A stretch of 8,354 bases of DNA. Source: Armatimonadota bacterium. Lineage in GTDB: Bacteria > Armatimonadota > HRBIN16. The notes under the pieces were generated by a model, which had not been told where the DNA came from, made no database searches, and worked only from the letters and a program-made list of their open reading frames with translations. Where the stretch lies: positions 1 through 8,354 of the forward strand of contig JAPWUZ010000106.1 in NCBI GenBank assembly GCA_028275265.1, written 5' to 3'. Made by a program: the position numbers and the translations under genes. Below, piece by piece: positions 6,806 through 8,354 of the stretch. Position 1 is the first letter of the stretch; each line of letters begins with the position of its first letter.

Positions 6806-8116
6806 ATGCAACCATCTACGAAAGTAAGCGCTTCGTACAAGTGGTGGGTGGTCGCCATGCTGTGGTGGATTGCCTTCTTTAACTACGCCGACCGACAGGC
6901 AATCTTTTCGGTGTTTCCGTTGCTGCAAAAAGAGATGGGTTTGAGTGAGGTACAGAAGGGCTTGCTGGGGTCGTCGTTCGCATGGGTTTATGGTCTGGCG
7001 GCTCCCTTTGCCGGCAACATCGTGGACCGGGTAAGGCGCAAGGCGGCTATCATCGGAGGACTGCACATCTGGAGCCTGATTTGTATGCTGACCGCGACCT
7101 CCCGCAATTTCACGCACCTGTTCTTCTGGCGGGCAGCCGAGGGGCTGGGCGAGACGTTCTACTTTCCGGCATCCATGTCTCTCATCAGCGATTACCACAG
7201 CAAACGCACCCGCTCGCGTGCGATGGGTTTGCACCAGACAAGCGTGTACGTGGGCACCATTGCCGGGGGCTTCTTCGCCGGTCTCATTGGGCAGCACTAC
7301 GGATGGCGGTGGTCGTTTATTGTCTTTGGCGGTCTGGGCATCCTGCTTGGTTTTGTGCTGCACAGGCTGTTGATAGAGCCGAAGAGAGGAGCAGCGGATT
7401 TCGAGGAGCTCGGTGCTACCGAGCAGGCACGTACGCGCGAGCGGATGCCGCTCAGGGAGTTCCTGCGCGTCGTTTGGGCAACCCCGACCGCTATCCTGCT
7501 GATGCTGGCGTTCTTATGTGCGAACTTTGTGGCGCTGGTGCTCTTGTCGTGGATGCCCAGTTTCCTGTACGAGAAGTTCCACATGAGTCTGGCGATGTCC
7601 GGATTTACCGCAACCTTCTATGTGCAGCTGGCAAGCATGGTGGGGTCGCCGCTGGGCGGGTGGTTTGCCGATACCCTGCGCAAACGCACTCCGGGCGGTC
7701 GCATGATGATACAGGCGTTGGGGGTGTTTGGTGGTTCCATCTTCGTGGTGTGGTGCGGGCAAACCACCGAGATAGTTGGGTTAATCCTCGCATTGACCTT
7801 TTGGGGGCTCTTCAAAGGGCTGTATGATGCCAATATCTTCGCTTCAGTCTACGACGTCATCCGTCCAGAAGCGCGGGGCACCGCAGCCGGGATGATGAAT
7901 CTGGTAGGATGGCTCGGCGGTGGTAGTGCGCCGGTGATTATCGGCTGGATTGCCCAAAAGAGTAGCCTGAGCACGGCAATCTCTTCCGCGGCGGTGGTGT
8001 ATGTGTTAGCGGGTATCCTGCTACTCTTCGGCGCGGCGGCGTTCGCTCCGCGCGATGTGACTCGTGTACAGCGTCTGATCGAAGCCGAAGCGCGCGGCGA
8101 GGTGAATAACCAGTAA
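6806..8116 (+). CDS. Major facilitator superfamily transporter (ACS/Spinster-like)
   Basis: 436-residue inner-membrane carrier with 12 predicted helices in two six-helix halves separated by a charged cytoplasmic loop (about 188-222, KRGAADFEELGATEQARTRE). Helix 1 holds WWIAFFNYADRQ, the N-Y-x-D-R motif seen in anion:cation symporters such as hexuronate and glucarate carriers and also in Spinster-like proteins. Motif A is present in both halves: GNIVDRVRRK (70-79) and GGWFADTLRKR (284-294). A conserved RAAEGLGETFYFPASMSLIS spans helix 4. It is the last gene of the apparent operon, 28 bases after the PL22-like gene. By context it may carry a hexuronate or small uronide released by the upstream enzymes, complementing the ABC importer; uptake rather than export is inferred. 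The MFS assignment is sure; substrate is not. Confidence 0.92.
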   Translation: MQPSTKVSASYKWWVVAMLWWIAFFNYADRQAIFSVFPLLQKEMGLSEVQKGLLGSSFAWVYGLAAPFAGNIVDRVRRKAAIIGGLHIWSLICMLTATSRNFTHLFFWRAAEGLGETFYFPASMSLISDYHSKRTRSRAMGLHQTSVYVGTIAGGFFAGLIGQHYGWRWSFIVFGGLGILLGFVLHRLLIEPKRGAADFEELGATEQARTRERMPLREFLRVVWATPTAILLMLAFLCANFVALVLLSWMPSFLYEKFHMSLAMSGFTATFYVQLASMVGSPLGGWFADTLRKRTPGGRMMIQALGVFGGSIFVVWCGQTTEIVGLILALTFWGLFKGLYDANIFASVYDVIRPEARGTAAGMMNLVGWLGGGSAPVIIGWIAQKSSLSTAISSAAVVYVLAGILLLFGAAAFAPRDVTRVQRLIEAEARGEVNNQ

Positions 8117-8164
8117 GGACGAATGGCGGATGGCAACCGCACCGACGCAAAGAGGAGGACGGCT

Positions 8165-8354
8165 TTAGGGGCATTTTAGGCGATACGAAGCCACGTGATT
8201 AACCGGCTCATGCTCGCAATAAAGATACGGGTGCTCAGAAAGCACCGCGTCCCGCGAGAGGAACCGCCCTACCTGCGGGTCGTAGTAGCGCGCCCCGACG
8301 TGCAGCAAACCCGCATGGTCGCACCCTCCGCTGTCGCCTGCCTCGATCTTTGCG
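8165..8354 (-). CDS. C-terminal end of an Rhs repeat-associated core protein (5' partial)
   Basis: Read on the - strand from the right edge, 62 residues are visible before TAA at 8167-8165. They hold the hallmark Rhs core ending: DSGGCDHAGLLHVGARYYDP then QVGRFLSRDAVLSEHPYLYC and EHEPVNHV. Rhs/YD proteins are large secreted or surface proteins whose beta-cocoon core shell encloses a variable C-terminal domain, often a toxin. Normally the core ends in DPxG followed by the variable part; here VNHV is followed only by ASYRLKCP and stop, in place of VNHVDPSG. So this copy has no C-terminal toxin and may be a truncated or orphan fragment. The remainder lies outside the window. It converges on the + strand operon and has no obvious functional link with it. 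No GC or codon break is evident in so short a piece. Confidence 0.85.
   Translation of the reverse strand, partial: AKIEAGDSGGCDHAGLLHVGARYYDPQVGRFLSRDAVLSEHPYLYCEHEPVNHVASYRLKCP

Noticed and set aside
8117..8164. Terminator between the MFS gene and the Rhs gene
   Set aside because: Only a 4-base GCGG/CCGC stem is visible, with no T run on either strand.

Overview
The window is a GC-rich, gene-dense bacterial segment. Six genes run head to tail on the + strand with gaps of 0 to about 120 bases, and the 3' end of an Rhs-family gene converges on them from the - strand at the right edge. The organism is not certain. The strong AGGAGG-type ribosome binding sites, the GC-rich codon use, the enlarged sugar ABC permeases and the style of the Rhs core ending suggest an Armatimonadota-like or related soil or hot-spring lineage. 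That is an inference from remembered similarity, not a search result.

Left part (1-3380): two membrane subunits of a carbohydrate ABC importer. The first enters the window already open. It carries the C-terminal lobe of an extracellular solute-binding domain, then a transmembrane anchor, then a complete MalF/UgpA-type permease, so binding protein and permease appear fused. The second is a MalG/UgpE-type permease whose first periplasmic loop is expanded to about 360 residues containing about five degenerate copies of a roughly 70-residue unit. The two genes are separated by TGA-GCG-ATG in the same frame. No ATPase gene is present; the importer must use one encoded elsewhere.

Middle part (3446-6777): three enzyme-like genes. 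They are a phosphotriesterase/lactonase-family metallohydrolase with the metal ligands in place, a secreted BNR/Asp-box (sialidase-fold) protein with a signal peptide, and a cytoplasmic seven-bladed propeller of the oligogalacturonate lyase (PL22) type that keeps the Q-x-x-H-P-H metal site. The last two are adjacent with only a TGA between them, again in the same frame.

Right part (6806-8354): a 12-helix MFS transporter closes the apparent operon. After about 48 bases with no clear terminator comes the C-terminal end of an Rhs repeat-associated core protein on the - strand, which stops about 8 residues after the conserved core without the usual DPxG boundary.

Taken together the six + strand genes look like a uronide- or acidic-sugar-use locus: extracellular trimming or binding (BNR protein), capture and import (tethered ABC system and MFS carrier), and cytoplasmic cleavage or lactone opening (PL22-like and PTE-like proteins). 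The substrate is not shown by the sequence. The most unusual item is the importer itself, with a membrane-tethered binding domain on one permease and a large repetitive external domain on the other.
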